19,856 bases of DNA from Desulfobulbus sp. (GTDB lineage Bacteria; Desulfobacterota; Desulfobulbia; Desulfobulbales; Desulfobulbaceae): NCBI GenBank assembly GCA_028684915.1, contig JAQUEZ010000102.1:1-19856 (forward strand). The letters are read 5' to 3'. The translations under genes and the position numbers were made by a program. Positions within the stretch are counted from its first letter, which is position 1; each line of letters starts with the position of its first letter. Below are positions 1 to 7,693 of this stretch, in pieces. The notes under the pieces were generated by a model, which ran no database searches, had not been told where the DNA came from, and saw only the letters and a list, made by a program, of their open reading frames with translations.

Positions 1-233
1 CTAAAATTCGTCGTTTGCGTAATCGGATGAACAAATCGGCTATGAAAACAGCCATCCGCCAGATTGAAGAAGCCCTGGTAGCCGGTTCCGAGGAGCAGGC
101 CAAGACTGCTCTGCAGGCTGCAATTCCGGTCATCTACAAGACCGCGACCAAAGGGTCTATCCACAAAAAGAATGCTGCTCGCAAAGTGTCCCGTCTGACC
201 AAAAGGGTAAACAAGATGCAGCCTCTTGCCTAA
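1..233 (+). CDS. rpsT: 30S ribosomal protein S20 (5' end missing)
   Basis: Ribosomal protein S20, which binds 16S rRNA in the small subunit. The reading frame is open from base 3, so the start lies outside the window. The 76 visible residues begin KIRRLRNRMNKSAMKT and carry the usual S20 pattern: a basic N-terminal helix, an acidic middle (IEEAL..GSEEQAKTALQAA), then GSIHKKNAARKVSRLTKRV near the C-terminus. S20 is usually about 87 residues, so roughly ten are lost. A strong terminator follows 37 bases after the stop, so this gene is separate from the trp operon. Identification rests on whole-sequence resemblance to the family. Confidence 0.95.
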   Translation, partial: KIRRLRNRMNKSAMKTAIRQIEEALVAGSEEQAKTALQAAIPVIYKTATKGSIHKKNAARKVSRLTKRVNKMQPLA

Positions 234-270
234 GGTGGACGCTTTTTTTCCTTTGAGTTCCGAGTATTGT

Positions 271-307
271 AAGGTCATGGGTGCAATTTGCGTCCATGGC
301 CTTTTTT
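271..307 (+). terminator. Rho-independent terminator of rpsT
   Basis: Bases 271-280 pair perfectly with 294-303 (one G-U pair), and the stem can extend inward through 281-285 and 289-293 to leave a three-base loop. A run of six T follows at 302-307. It sits 37 bases after the rpsT stop and should end rpsT transcription. Confidence 0.85.
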
Positions 308-576
308 GTTACTCGCCCGTGGTTTTTCCTGCCGCCGGCTCTCCGGTTCATGCTGGAGCAGCCCTCCACTCCTTGTGAACGGACATTGTACCGTTTTTGA
401 TCGGAGCCCTGCCAAGGAGTCCCAGAGCGTCATCCATTCTGATGGATTCGCAACAACTCAAAAATTAAGAAATCGCGCATCGACTAAAGAGTACGTTACG
501 AGCCGGGAACGTCGTTCTCAGGGCTTTTTTACAAGAACGACAATCCTCGCCTTCCCCATCGTTACAGGTCACATCC
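308..576 (+). promoter_or_regulatory. trp operon leader region
   Basis: About 270 bases between the rpsT terminator and trpE. It must hold the trp promoter, but I cannot place -35/-10 boxes with confidence. It contains a small dyad (ATCCAT at 432-437, ATGGAT at 442-447) and the terminator-like hairpin at 501-530. No T-box core is seen, and there is no short ORF with tandem Trp codons; a tiny ORF at 442-468 (MDSQQLKN) has no Trp. A CCGGCTC at about 334-340 could pair with GAGCCGG at 500-506 as an anti-terminator, but that could be chance. Confidence 0.5.
501..530 (+). terminator. Possible trp attenuator hairpin
   Basis: Outer arms AGCC (501-504) and GGCT (522-525) enclose inner arms GGGAAC (505-510) and GTTCTC (514-519) with a three-base loop, one G-U pair and a two-base bulge at 520-521. 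T525-530 follow directly. The shape is that of a Rho-independent terminator, 47 bases before the trpE start and with no gene between it and the rpsT terminator. Premature termination (attenuation) of the trp mRNA is the natural reading; the sensing mechanism is not visible. Confidence 0.6.
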
Positions 577-2064
577 ATGTACAGTCCTGAGCAAAATACC
601 TTTGTCGACATGATCGTCAATTCCGATCTTGTCCCGGTTCACCGCACCATCATTGCCGATATGGAGACACCGCTGACCCTTTTTGCCAAGGTAGCGGCCC
701 TGGATCCCCATGCCTTCCTTTTCGAATCCATGGAGGGTGGTGAAAAATGGGGCCGGTACTCCTTTATCGGTCTGGATCCCCTGGTGACCTTCACCAGCAA
801 ACGAGCCCAGGTCTGCATCGAATATCCCGGGCTGACCGAAAGCAGCGAGCAGCGAGCGGGCGTCAACCCCATCGATGAACTGCGGCAGTTGCTCGCCTCG
901 TTCAAAGTGCTCGACTCACCGGGCCTCCCCAGATTTTACGGAGGCGCGGTCGGTTTTCTCGGCTACGACATGGTGCGGTTCATGGAAAAACTTCCGGACC
1001 GACACCCGCCCATGGACCTGCCGGATTCCTCATTCATGATTCCAGGCATTGTCCTTATCCACGATGCGATGAAGCAGGACCTGACCATCGTCTGCAACGT
1101 CTGGAAACGTGGTGCAGAGCGCGTGGAGCAGATGTATATCAACGCCTGCCGACGCATCGAGGAGATCATCAGCCGCCTGGAAGAACCAATCCCCCACAAG
1201 TTCGTCTCCCAAGAAGAAGCCGCCGCTCCGCACACATTCAGTTCCAACATGGACGAGTCCAGCTTTAAGGCCATGGTGGAACAGGCCAAGGAGTATATCC
1301 TTGCCGGCGACATCATCCAGGTGGTGCTCTCGCAGCGGTTTCATACCGAATCTTCCCTCAATCCCTTTGCCCTCTACCGCGCCCTGCGCCACATCAACCC
1401 CAGCCCATATCTCTTTTACCTCCGCCAAGGCGACCTAGTGCTGATCGGCTCCTCGCCGGAGATTTTGGTACGCCTGGAAAACGAGCGCATCGAACTTCGG
1501 CCGATTGCCGGTACCCGCGTGCGTGGCATCACCCCTGAAGAGGATTTGCGGCTGGAAAAAGAGCTCCTTGCAGATCCCAAGGAACGGGCCGAGCACCTGA
1601 TGCTGGTTGATCTGGGCCGCAACGATGTTGGCCGGGTGGCGGAAAACGGCTCGGTGGTAGTGCGGGATCTTTTAGTGATCGAGCGCTACAGTCACGTCAT
1701 GCATATTGTTTCCGGTGTTCATGGCAAACTGGCGGCGGGCAAAGACCAGTTCGATGTACTCGAGGCCTGCTTCCCGGCTGGCACGGTAAGCGGCGCGCCC
1801 AAGATCCGGGCCATGGAAATCATCGACGAGCTCGAAGTTAGCAGCCGCGGCCCCTATGCCGGTGCGGTGGGCTACTTTGGCTTTTCCGGCAACATGGACT
1901 TCTGCATTACCATCCGCACCTTCATCATCAAGGGCAAGGATCTGTGGGTCCAAGCCGGAGCAGGCATTGTCGCTGATTCCGATCCGCAGAAGGAATTTGA
2001 AGAAACCATCAATAAAAGTATGGGATTGCGCCGGGCGGTTGAACTGGCGGAAAAGGGGTTTTAA
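577..2064 (+). CDS. trpE: Anthranilate synthase component I
   Basis: Converts chorismate plus ammonia (supplied by TrpG) to anthranilate, the first committed step of tryptophan synthesis; cytoplasmic. The 495 residues match the usual TrpE length. The N-terminal domain has FLFES (47-51) and RYSFIG, corresponding to the LLES-type tryptophan feedback site. The C-terminal chorismate-binding domain shows ELRPIAGTRVRG, RAEHLMLVDLGRNDVGRV, FPAGTVSGAPKIRAMEI, YAGAVGYFG and GAGIVADSDPQKEFEET. The ATG at 577 was chosen because an AGG lies about nine bases upstream and the next ATG (610) has no ribosome site. First gene of a five-gene operon; the trpG start lies three bases after its stop. Feedback inhibition by tryptophan is expected from the conserved motif. 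Confidence 0.96.
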   Translation: MYSPEQNTFVDMIVNSDLVPVHRTIIADMETPLTLFAKVAALDPHAFLFESMEGGEKWGRYSFIGLDPLVTFTSKRAQVCIEYPGLTESSEQRAGVNPIDELRQLLASFKVLDSPGLPRFYGGAVGFLGYDMVRFMEKLPDRHPPMDLPDSSFMIPGIVLIHDAMKQDLTIVCNVWKRGAERVEQMYINACRRIEEIISRLEEPIPHKFVSQEEAAAPHTFSSNMDESSFKAMVEQAKEYILAGDIIQVVLSQRFHTESSLNPFALYRALRHINPSPYLFYLRQGDLVLIGSSPEILVRLENERIELRPIAGTRVRGITPEEDLRLEKELLADPKERAEHLMLVDLGRNDVGRVAENGSVVVRDLLVIERYSHVMHIVSGVHGKLAAGKDQFDVLEACFPAGTVSGAPKIRAMEIIDELEVSSRGPYAGAVGYFGFSGNMDFCITIRTFIIKGKDLWVQAGAGIVADSDPQKEFEETINKSMGLRRAVELAEKGF

Positions 2065-2067
2065 GCC

Positions 2068-2685
2068 GTGATAGTCATCATCGATAACTACGATTCGTTC
2101 ACCTATAACATCGTCCAAACTCTAGCCACGGCCCCACCTTCGGCTGTTGCCGATTGGCAGGCACCGGAGATTCGAGTTTTCCGCAACGATGCCATTACTG
2201 TGGCCGAGATCGAGGCCATGCAACCGGATCGGCTACTGATCTCCCCTGGGCCCTGTACTCCCAGCGAGGCAGGAATATCGATCGAATCGATCCTTCACTT
2301 TGCCGGCCGTATTCCCATCCTCGGTGTCTGCCTAGGCCATCAATCCATCGGTGAAGCCTTTGGCGGAAAAGTCATCCGCGCTGGCCGCCTGATGCACGGC
2401 AAGACCAGCCCGGTTCACCATGACAATCGTGGCGTATTCACCGACCTTCCGGTACCTTTTGACGGCATGCGCTATCACTCGCTGGTGGTGGAAGAGCCTC
2501 TACCCGACTGCCTGGAAGCCACCGCGCACACCGATCAGGGGGAACTGATGGGCCTCCGCCACAAAACCCTGCCCATCGAAGGGGTTCAGTTTCATCCAGA
2601 GTCGATTATGACCGGACCCGGAAACATCCTGCTCCATAATTTTCTCCGCCCTGACTATGAACAATTGCTGCGCGCGACAGCTTGA
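2068..2685 (+). CDS. trpG: Anthranilate synthase component II (glutamine amidotransferase)
   Basis: Class I glutamine amidotransferase that hydrolyses glutamine and passes ammonia to TrpE. 205 residues starting at GTG, with AAAGGGG about ten bases upstream. Seen: [16 protein letters not shown] at the N-terminus, [14 protein letters not shown] (oxyanion/glutamine site), the nucleophile elbow GVCLGHQ with Cys88, HGKTSPV, and FHPES with catalytic His176 and Glu178. It is a separate polypeptide and not fused to TrpE or TrpD. The stop is followed by trpD after 23 bases. In organisms with a single such subunit it can also serve p-aminobenzoate synthase (PabA); whether that holds here cannot be judged. 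Confidence 0.95.
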   Translation: MIVIIDNYDSFTYNIVQTLATAPPSAVADWQAPEIRVFRNDAITVAEIEAMQPDRLLISPGPCTPSEAGISIESILHFAGRIPILGVCLGHQSIGEAFGGKVIRAGRLMHGKTSPVHHDNRGVFTDLPVPFDGMRYHSLVVEEPLPDCLEATAHTDQGELMGLRHKTLPIEGVQFHPESIMTGPGNILLHNFLRPDYEQLLRATA

Positions 2686-2708
2686 GCACAAAATCAACGA
2701 GGTTGACC

Positions 2709-3737
2709 ATGATTAAAGAGGCCATAGCCAAAGTTGTCGCCCTTGAACATTTGACCGAAGCGGAAACGATCGGGGTGATGCAGGAAATTATGAGCGGAGA
2801 GGCCACTCAGGCCCAGATCGGCTCATTCATTACCGCCCTGCGCATGAAGGGTGAAACCATTGATGAGATCGTCGGCGCGGTCAAGGTGATGCGCGAGAAG
2901 GCCACCTTCATCGACACCGGTATAAATACCGCTGCAGGCGAGGTCCTCATGGATATCGTCGGCACCGGCGGCGATGGCTCAGGCTCCTTCAATGTTTCCA
3001 CCACCACCAGCTTTGTGGTCGCGGCTGCCGGAGTGCCGGTGGCCAAACACGGCAACCGGGCTGTCTCATCCCACTGCGGTTCCGCCGATGTGCTCGAAGC
3101 CCTGGGGGTTGATCTGAGCATGCGTCCAGAAAAGGTGTCTGCCTGTGTGCGCGAGGTTGGGATCGGTTTTCTCTTTGCGCCTATGCTCCACGGGGCGATG
3201 AAATACGCCATCGGCCCGCGCCGGGAGATCGGTATTCGCACCCTGTTCAACATCCTCGGGCCAATGACCAATCCGGCTGGTGCCAATGTCCAACTCACCG
3301 GCGTTTTTGCCAAAGAGCTGACCACCACCATCGCCGAAGTTCTGGTCCGCCTGGGGATGAAACGAGCGGTGATCGTCTGGGGCGAAGGCAACTTAGACGA
3401 GATGACCATCACCGGTGCCACCCATGTTGCCGACGGCTTTGAGGGCACGGTCAACACCTCTATCCTTCATCCGGAACAGGTTGGATTGACGACCGCCGAT
3501 TTCGCAGCCATCAAGGGCGGAAAGACCGCCGCCGAATCTGCGCAGCAGGTTCGAGCCGTACTTGGCGGCACGCCCGGGGCCAAACTGGACATGGTGCTGC
3601 TTAATGCCGGCACCGCCCTGATGGCAGCCGGAAAGGCCGACAGCATCATTGCTGGCATCGAACTGGCCCGAGAGGTAATTGCCTCGGGTGCGGCACTGGC
3701 GAAACTCGACCAGTTAATTCAATTCAGCAAAGCATAA
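2709..3737 (+). CDS. trpD: Anthranilate phosphoribosyltransferase
   Basis: Transfers the phosphoribosyl group of PRPP to anthranilate. 342 residues, typical for TrpD. The N-terminal helical domain is followed by GTGGDGSGSFNVSTTTS (PRPP diphosphate binding), KHGNRAVSSHCGSADVLEALG, IGPRREIGIRTLFNILGPMTNPAG, and GEGNLDEMT with the Asp-Glu pair that binds Mg2+. I chose the ATG at 2709 (GAGG at 2699-2702, six-base spacing) over an in-frame TTG at 2682, which has no ribosome site and would overlap trpG. Confidence 0.95.
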   Translation: MIKEAIAKVVALEHLTEAETIGVMQEIMSGEATQAQIGSFITALRMKGETIDEIVGAVKVMREKATFIDTGINTAAGEVLMDIVGTGGDGSGSFNVSTTTSFVVAAAGVPVAKHGNRAVSSHCGSADVLEALGVDLSMRPEKVSACVREVGIGFLFAPMLHGAMKYAIGPRREIGIRTLFNILGPMTNPAGANVQLTGVFAKELTTTIAEVLVRLGMKRAVIVWGEGNLDEMTITGATHVADGFEGTVNTSILHPEQVGLTTADFAAIKGGKTAAESAQQVRAVLGGTPGAKLDMVLLNAGTALMAAGKADSIIAGIELAREVIASGAALAKLDQLIQFSKA

Positions 3738-3742
3738 ATTTG

Positions 3743-3771
3743 ACGTCATTTCGAATGCATGCGAGGAATTT
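3743..3771 (+). repeat. Short repeat-like segment between trpD and trpC
   Basis: The 87-base trpD-trpC gap is the widest in the operon and contains CGTCATTTCGAATGCATGCG followed by AGGAATTTC. From memory this resembles a common class of short intergenic repeats with the pattern TCATTTCGA...GCGAGAAAT. Only one copy is present in this window, so repeat status cannot be shown here. Confidence 0.35.
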
Positions 3772-3824
3772 CCCCACCTTCACTCGAAGAGAGCAGACAG
3801 AAGCAACGCACCCTGGAAGGCCCT

Positions 3825-4589
3825 ATGATACTTGATACCATTGTTGCCCGAAAATTTGAGGAAGTGGCCGAGCTTAAACGGCGCGGCCTGCCCACACCTT
3901 CCCGTCCGATTGCACCGCCGCGCGGGTTTATCAAAGCGCTGGTGGGCGCTCCGGGAGTGGCTATCATTGCCGAGGCCAAAAAGGCATCCCCATCCAAGGG
4001 TATAATCCAGCCTGATTTCGATCCGGTCCGCATCGCCCGCAACTACAAACAGGGTGGGGCCCATTGCCTCTCTGTACTCACCGACGTTGATTTTTTCCAA
4101 GGATCGCTCGACTATATCCCCCAGGTTAGGGAAACAGTTGACCTGCCGGTGCTGCGCAAGGATTTCATCATCGACCCGATGCAGATCGAAGAGGCCCATG
4201 CCGTGGGCGCAGATGCCATCCTTCTTATTGCCGCTATTCTCGACACCGAGCAGTTGCGCGATTACCGCCTGCAAGCCGAATCGCTGGGTATGGATGTGCT
4301 GGTGGAAGTGCATGACCAGCGCGAACTCGACTCGGCCTTGGAAGCAAAGAGTCGGCTCATTGGTATCAACAACCGCAATCTCAACGATTTCAGCGTTAGC
4401 CTGGAAACCACCTTCACTCTGCGCAAAAATATCCCAGCCGAGATTCCGGTCGTCAGTGAGTCAGGGATTTCCACGGTAGAAGATATGCGGCGGCTGAAAG
4501 AGGCAGGTATTGCAGCGGCGCTTATCGGCGAGAGCCTGATGCGAGCCGGTCAGCAAGACCAATTATTACGGGAATTTCTCAACCCATGA
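3825..4589 (+). CDS. trpC: Indole-3-glycerol phosphate synthase
   Basis: Closes the indole ring: carboxyphenylamino-deoxyribulose phosphate to indole-3-glycerol phosphate. 254 residues, the usual single-domain TrpC length. (beta/alpha)8 barrel motifs: IIAEAKKASPSKGII with the catalytic Lys, CLSVLTDVDFFQGS, LPVLRKDFIIDPMQI, ADAILLIAAIL, LVEVHDQRELD, IGINNRNLNDFSV, VVSESGIST and ALIGESLMRA. The ATG at 3825 has GGAAGG just upstream (3815-3820); the frame is open further upstream to about 3759, but that extension is not family-like. The stop overlaps the trpF start in an ATGA. Confidence 0.95.
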   Translation: MILDTIVARKFEEVAELKRRGLPTPSRPIAPPRGFIKALVGAPGVAIIAEAKKASPSKGIIQPDFDPVRIARNYKQGGAHCLSVLTDVDFFQGSLDYIPQVRETVDLPVLRKDFIIDPMQIEEAHAVGADAILLIAAILDTEQLRDYRLQAESLGMDVLVEVHDQRELDSALEAKSRLIGINNRNLNDFSVSLETTFTLRKNIPAEIPVVSESGISTVEDMRRLKEAGIAAALIGESLMRAGQQDQLLREFLNP

Positions 4590-5257
4590 GTCTTCTGCGA
4601 TTCCGGGTCAAGATCTGCGGCATGACGCGGCTCGCCGATGCCTGTTGCGCGGTGAATGCCGGGGTAGATGCGCTCGGCTTTATCTTTTTTGCCAAAAGTC
4701 CACGCAACATCACGCCAGATGCGGCTCGGGCCATTATTGCCCAACTGCCGCCCCTGGTCGATACGGTGGGAGTGTTTGTCGGGGAAGAGCTGAACAGGAT
4801 TAAGGAAATCGCAACCTTCTGCGGCCTGAACACCATCCAACTCCATGGGGTGGAAACTCCGGAATACTGTCGCGAACTTGCCCGCGCCCTGCCCTGCTGC
4901 CGCCTGCTGAAGGCCTTCCGGGTTAGAGCCCACAGCACAGCAGACGATATTGCACCTTACTCCGACTGTGTGCAGGGTTTTCTTCTTGATACCTTTCAAA
5001 AAGATGCGGAAGGCGGTACCGGCCTCGTCTTTGATTGGGCCCTCATTGAACGTCTCCAACTCAAACGCCCCTTTTTTCTCGCCGGTGGCCTGGACTGCAA
5101 CAATATCCGTGATGCCTTACATCAGGTCAAGCCATATGGGGTCGATGCCAACTCCGGACTGGAAGATGCACCTGGGGTGAAAAACCATGAAAAAATAAAA
5201 TCTTTACTTGCCCAGGTGCGAAGATACGAACAGGCCTCCCTCTTAACGAGCCAGTAG
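4586..5257 (+). CDS. trpF: Phosphoribosylanthranilate isomerase
   Basis: Amadori isomerase acting between TrpD and TrpC. 223 residues. Seen: VKICGMT with the catalytic Cys, LGFIFFAKSPRNI, VGVFVGE, IQLHG, FLLDTF with the catalytic Asp, GGTGLVFDW, FFLAGGLDCNNI and GVDANSGLEDAPGVKNHEKI. The last phosphate-binding motif is GVDANSGLE where most homologues have (D)VSSGVE, a conservative variant. Start overlaps trpC by four bases (translational coupling). Its last 15 bases overlap the convergent rlpA gene, so the operon ends here without trpB or trpA. Confidence 0.93.
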   Translation: MSLLRFRVKICGMTRLADACCAVNAGVDALGFIFFAKSPRNITPDAARAIIAQLPPLVDTVGVFVGEELNRIKEIATFCGLNTIQLHGVETPEYCRELARALPCCRLLKAFRVRAHSTADDIAPYSDCVQGFLLDTFQKDAEGGTGLVFDWALIERLQLKRPFFLAGGLDCNNIRDALHQVKPYGVDANSGLEDAPGVKNHEKIKSLLAQVRRYEQASLLTSQ

Positions 5258-6136
5258 TAAGGCATAACGAAAACCCTCGGCCTCCATCTGCTTCTCGAAC
5301 ACCTTGGCCTGGGCCAGTGAATGGCTGGCAAAAATCAACACCCGATACAGATTCATACCAGCCGCCGGATATTGCTGAATCACCACATCCCTCCCCCGTT
5401 GAGCAAAGGCTTTGCCCAGAAGACGGGCATTTTCGATCTTCACAAAAGCCCCTACCTGCACATAAAAATTACCCTTATCGAAATCTGGTATGGGTGGTGC
5501 TTTGTGCGGTGCTTTCTTGATCTGGGCGGTAACCTGGGGCGCCTTTTTTCCGGAAGAAGATCCGGCAACAGCGGCTTGTTTGCCCGGGGTTGTGACTGCC
5601 ACCATGGTCTCTGGAGTTGTCTCCTCTTCCCTTTCGGCCAGGGCGACAATCTCCACATGTGCCGTCCCCTTGCCGACCACCCCTAGGCTCTTAGCCTTGG
5701 AGAAGGTCAGGTCGATTATCCGATCCTGAACAAAGGGACCTCGGTCATTGATGCGCACAACAGTCGAGCGCCCATTCTCCAAATTCTTTACCAAAAGCAT
5801 GGTGTTCATGGGCAGGGTCTTGTGGGCAGCAGTATCACCGTACATGTCGTAGACCTCGCCATTCGAGGTTTTTCTGCCATGGAATTGCGCCCCATACCAG
5901 GAAGCAATTCCATGCTCCGTATACCCACTGGCTGTTGGAATCGGGTAATAGGTTATCCCCTTAATTACATAGGGTCGCTGGGTGGCCTTGGTCCGCCCTT
6001 TTTTTTTGCGCGTATCCCCTGATTTTCCACTGCCCCCCCCTTTGTACTGCGTCTGCTTTGAGGCGCAGCCAAAACTGCCTCCAAGAAAAAGGAGCACAAG
6101 GCAAAGGCTGAAAAAACGAAAGGGAAAAGGCTTCAT
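5243..6136 (-). CDS. rlpA: RlpA-family septal-ring lytic transglycosylase lipoprotein with SPOR domain
   Basis: Outer-membrane-linked enzyme that in characterised members cleaves denuded peptidoglycan at the septum. 297 residues: a hydrophobic signal ending GGSFGC (Cys24, an imperfect lipobox), a low-complexity Gly/Lys linker (about 31-54), a double-psi beta-barrel domain (about 74-166) and a C-terminal SPOR domain (about 221-297, YVQVGAF..YRVLIF). The active-site set known from RlpA is present: Glu94 in GEVYD, His105 in AHKTLP and Asp131 in NDRGPF. The start overlaps the stop of the upstream cytochrome gene in an ATGA, so the two are probably cotranslated. The linker coding sequence has A9 and G8 homopolymers. 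The 3' end overlaps convergent trpF by 15 bases. Confidence 0.9.
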   Translation of the reverse strand: MKPFPFRFFSLCLVLLFLGGSFGCASKQTQYKGGGSGKSGDTRKKKGRTKATQRPYVIKGITYYPIPTASGYTEHGIASWYGAQFHGRKTSNGEVYDMYGDTAAHKTLPMNTMLLVKNLENGRSTVVRINDRGPFVQDRIIDLTFSKAKSLGVVGKGTAHVEIVALAEREEETTPETMVAVTTPGKQAAVAGSSSGKKAPQVTAQIKKAPHKAPPIPDFDKGNFYVQVGAFVKIENARLLGKAFAQRGRDVVIQQYPAAGMNLYRVLIFASHSLAQAKVFEKQMEAEGFRYALLLAR

Positions 6137-7617
6137 TGAGATTTAACCTCCGACGGCGACAGCACATGTTGGAACCGGTTCAGATAAAACATCCCGGCAT
6201 GGCCGGTGGTATGAGGAGTATAGGGCAGTTTTCCTGATGCCTTCCCAATGATATTGTCAAACAGGGCATTGCCGTCTTCATCCACCATGGAAAGGCGGAG
6301 ATCAAGAATCGGCCGAAATACTTTGATTATCCCGTCCTGGTCACGATCAATAAGCATCTGCTCCCAGCGCCGTTGCCCAAACCCCTTGAGCCAGACTCCA
6401 GAGCGCGACTCTCCACTTAGACCATCACGCATGGTTAAGGGTAATTCATCAGAGTCATAGGCATTGTGTTCCAGCAGTCGCTCCATTTCCGAGCTTCCCT
6501 GGACTGCCAACCACTGCCACATATCATAATCCACCTCTTCGGTACGCAACAGATGAGTCGGCGCGTCGTTGAAACTCCACTGGGCATGGCAGACCTGGCA
6601 ATCCACCTGCTTACCGTATTTCTGGTGCGCTGGATGGCGCAGCAACGGTACCGTATATTGCCTGCCGTCGCTGGAACCGTTGAGCACTAATTGCCCCTTC
6701 ACTACCTGCAGGTTGTCCCGCGGCGACTTTTGACCGGTTTTCCAGCCATGGCAGGTGCGACAAGCAAGTTTTTCCTCCTGCCCCTCATGCCCGCTTCGTT
6801 GATGACAGTCGATGCACCCCAGGCCCCGTTGTTGGTGGATATCTGGTACCAGGTCATGATATTCCACCCCATAGGGCCGCGATGGATAAAAATTTGCGGT
6901 TTTCGTGGTGTAGGGCGTGCGATATTCCCAGTTGAAATCGTGCTCGTAGCGGCCGTAATAATCCCAGCCCACATGGTTGCCGTAATGGCAACTCAGGCAC
7001 TGGCGATCTTTAGGCGCCTGGAAGCTGTGACTCTCCATCCGCCCCTCTTTCCAGGGCAGGTGGCAACTGGCACAACCCGCTCCATGGGTGACGGCGGTAT
7101 AGGCATCACCAGTTGTGTAGGTATGACAACGCAGGCAGCGACGCCGAAGCATGTCATCGGCAAGGGCGAGGGCAGTTTGCGGAGGTTCTTCCACTACAAT
7201 CGCCTCGGCGGTTTCCAGATCCTGGGAAGCGCCAAAATGACGACGAACGGTGTTCACCTCGTTTTTGAGGGTAAAATGAAGGGAATGTTGCGCAGATTTC
7301 ACCACCTCGAGGTGGCATTTACCGCAGGTCTGCTGCATAAAATGGGGATGGCCCGGTTGGGCAATCAACGACTGATGGGCCGTATCTTTTTCTGCGGCAG
7401 TCGCATCCCCCGCATGGCAGACGGTACAGGCAAACCGATGAGCGCTATCAGGCTGTACAGTGGGGTGGCAACTCAAACACCCATTGTCGGCACCTCTCCC
7501 CCCCTCCCCCTGTAGGGCACGAGGAGAATCCTGATTCTTTTCAGCCAATAGCCGATGCCCCGGCCACAGGGCCAAAAGACAAACAATGATCAATGTGGGA
7601 GGAAGAAGATGCTTCAT
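6133..7617 (-). CDS. Periplasmic nine-heme cytochrome c
   Basis: 494 residues with an N-terminal signal peptide (about 1-25, hydrophobic LIIVCLLALW then HRLLAE) and nine CXXCH heme-c motifs starting at Cys47, 64, 98, 161, 182, 207, 268, 286 and 340. Several extra His (for example at 90, 92, 111, 114 and 197) can supply distal ligands. The C-terminal 150 residues lack heme motifs, and there is no second membrane span, so a soluble periplasmic electron carrier or oxidoreductase is expected. Start chosen at MKHLL (7617), where a proper signal peptide begins; the frame is open 21 codons further upstream with no family support. The partner and terminal acceptor are unknown. I do not recognise a named subfamily. 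It is followed by rlpA with a four-base overlap. Confidence 0.85.
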   Translation of the reverse strand: MKHLLPPTLIIVCLLALWPGHRLLAEKNQDSPRALQGEGGRGADNGCLSCHPTVQPDSAHRFACTVCHAGDATAAEKDTAHQSLIAQPGHPHFMQQTCGKCHLEVVKSAQHSLHFTLKNEVNTVRRHFGASQDLETAEAIVVEEPPQTALALADDMLRRRCLRCHTYTTGDAYTAVTHGAGCASCHLPWKEGRMESHSFQAPKDRQCLSCHYGNHVGWDYYGRYEHDFNWEYRTPYTTKTANFYPSRPYGVEYHDLVPDIHQQRGLGCIDCHQRSGHEGQEEKLACRTCHGWKTGQKSPRDNLQVVKGQLVLNGSSDGRQYTVPLLRHPAHQKYGKQVDCQVCHAQWSFNDAPTHLLRTEEVDYDMWQWLAVQGSSEMERLLEHNAYDSDELPLTMRDGLSGESRSGVWLKGFGQRRWEQMLIDRDQDGIIKVFRPILDLRLSMVDEDGNALFDNIIGKASGKLPYTPHTTGHAGMFYLNRFQHVLSPSEVKSQ

Positions 7618-7628
7618 AATCTTGACAC

Positions 7629-7648
7629 TGTAGCATAAAGTTGCTACA
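7629..7648 (-). promoter_or_regulatory. Perfect 7-bp dyad upstream of the cytochrome gene
   Basis: TGTAGCA (7629-7635) and TGCTACA (7642-7648) form perfect inverted arms with a six-base spacer, 12-31 bases before the cytochrome ATG. On the minus strand it overlaps a possible -10 (TATGCT) with TTGAAG 19 bases upstream, a poor spacing. It could be a regulator binding site or an mRNA hairpin near the ribosome site. I do not recognise the motif. Confidence 0.4.
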
Positions 7649-7693
7649 TGATAAATCTTCAAATCGCCCCGCGCGATCACAAATATCCCACAC

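Noticed and set aside
308..576. T-box riboswitch or TrpR operator in front of trpE
   Set aside because: No T-box AGGGTGGnACCGCG core and no convincing CTAG-centred TrpR palindrome were found; a weak ACTAAAGAGTACG resemblance is not enough.
288..590. 100-residue open frame across the trp leader, starting at TTG
   Set aside because: It spans the rpsT terminator arm and the attenuator hairpin, overlaps the trpE start, has no ribosome site, and its translation looks like no protein family.
2807..3457. 216-residue open frame antisense to trpD
   Set aside because: A shadow of the strongly conserved trpD coding sequence; low-complexity Ser/Pro/Thr composition typical of antisense frames.
6691..7515. 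274-residue open frame antisense to the cytochrome gene
   Set aside because: It is the reverse complement of a gene with nine CXXCH motifs and a signal peptide. The antisense product has no recognisable features or ribosome site.
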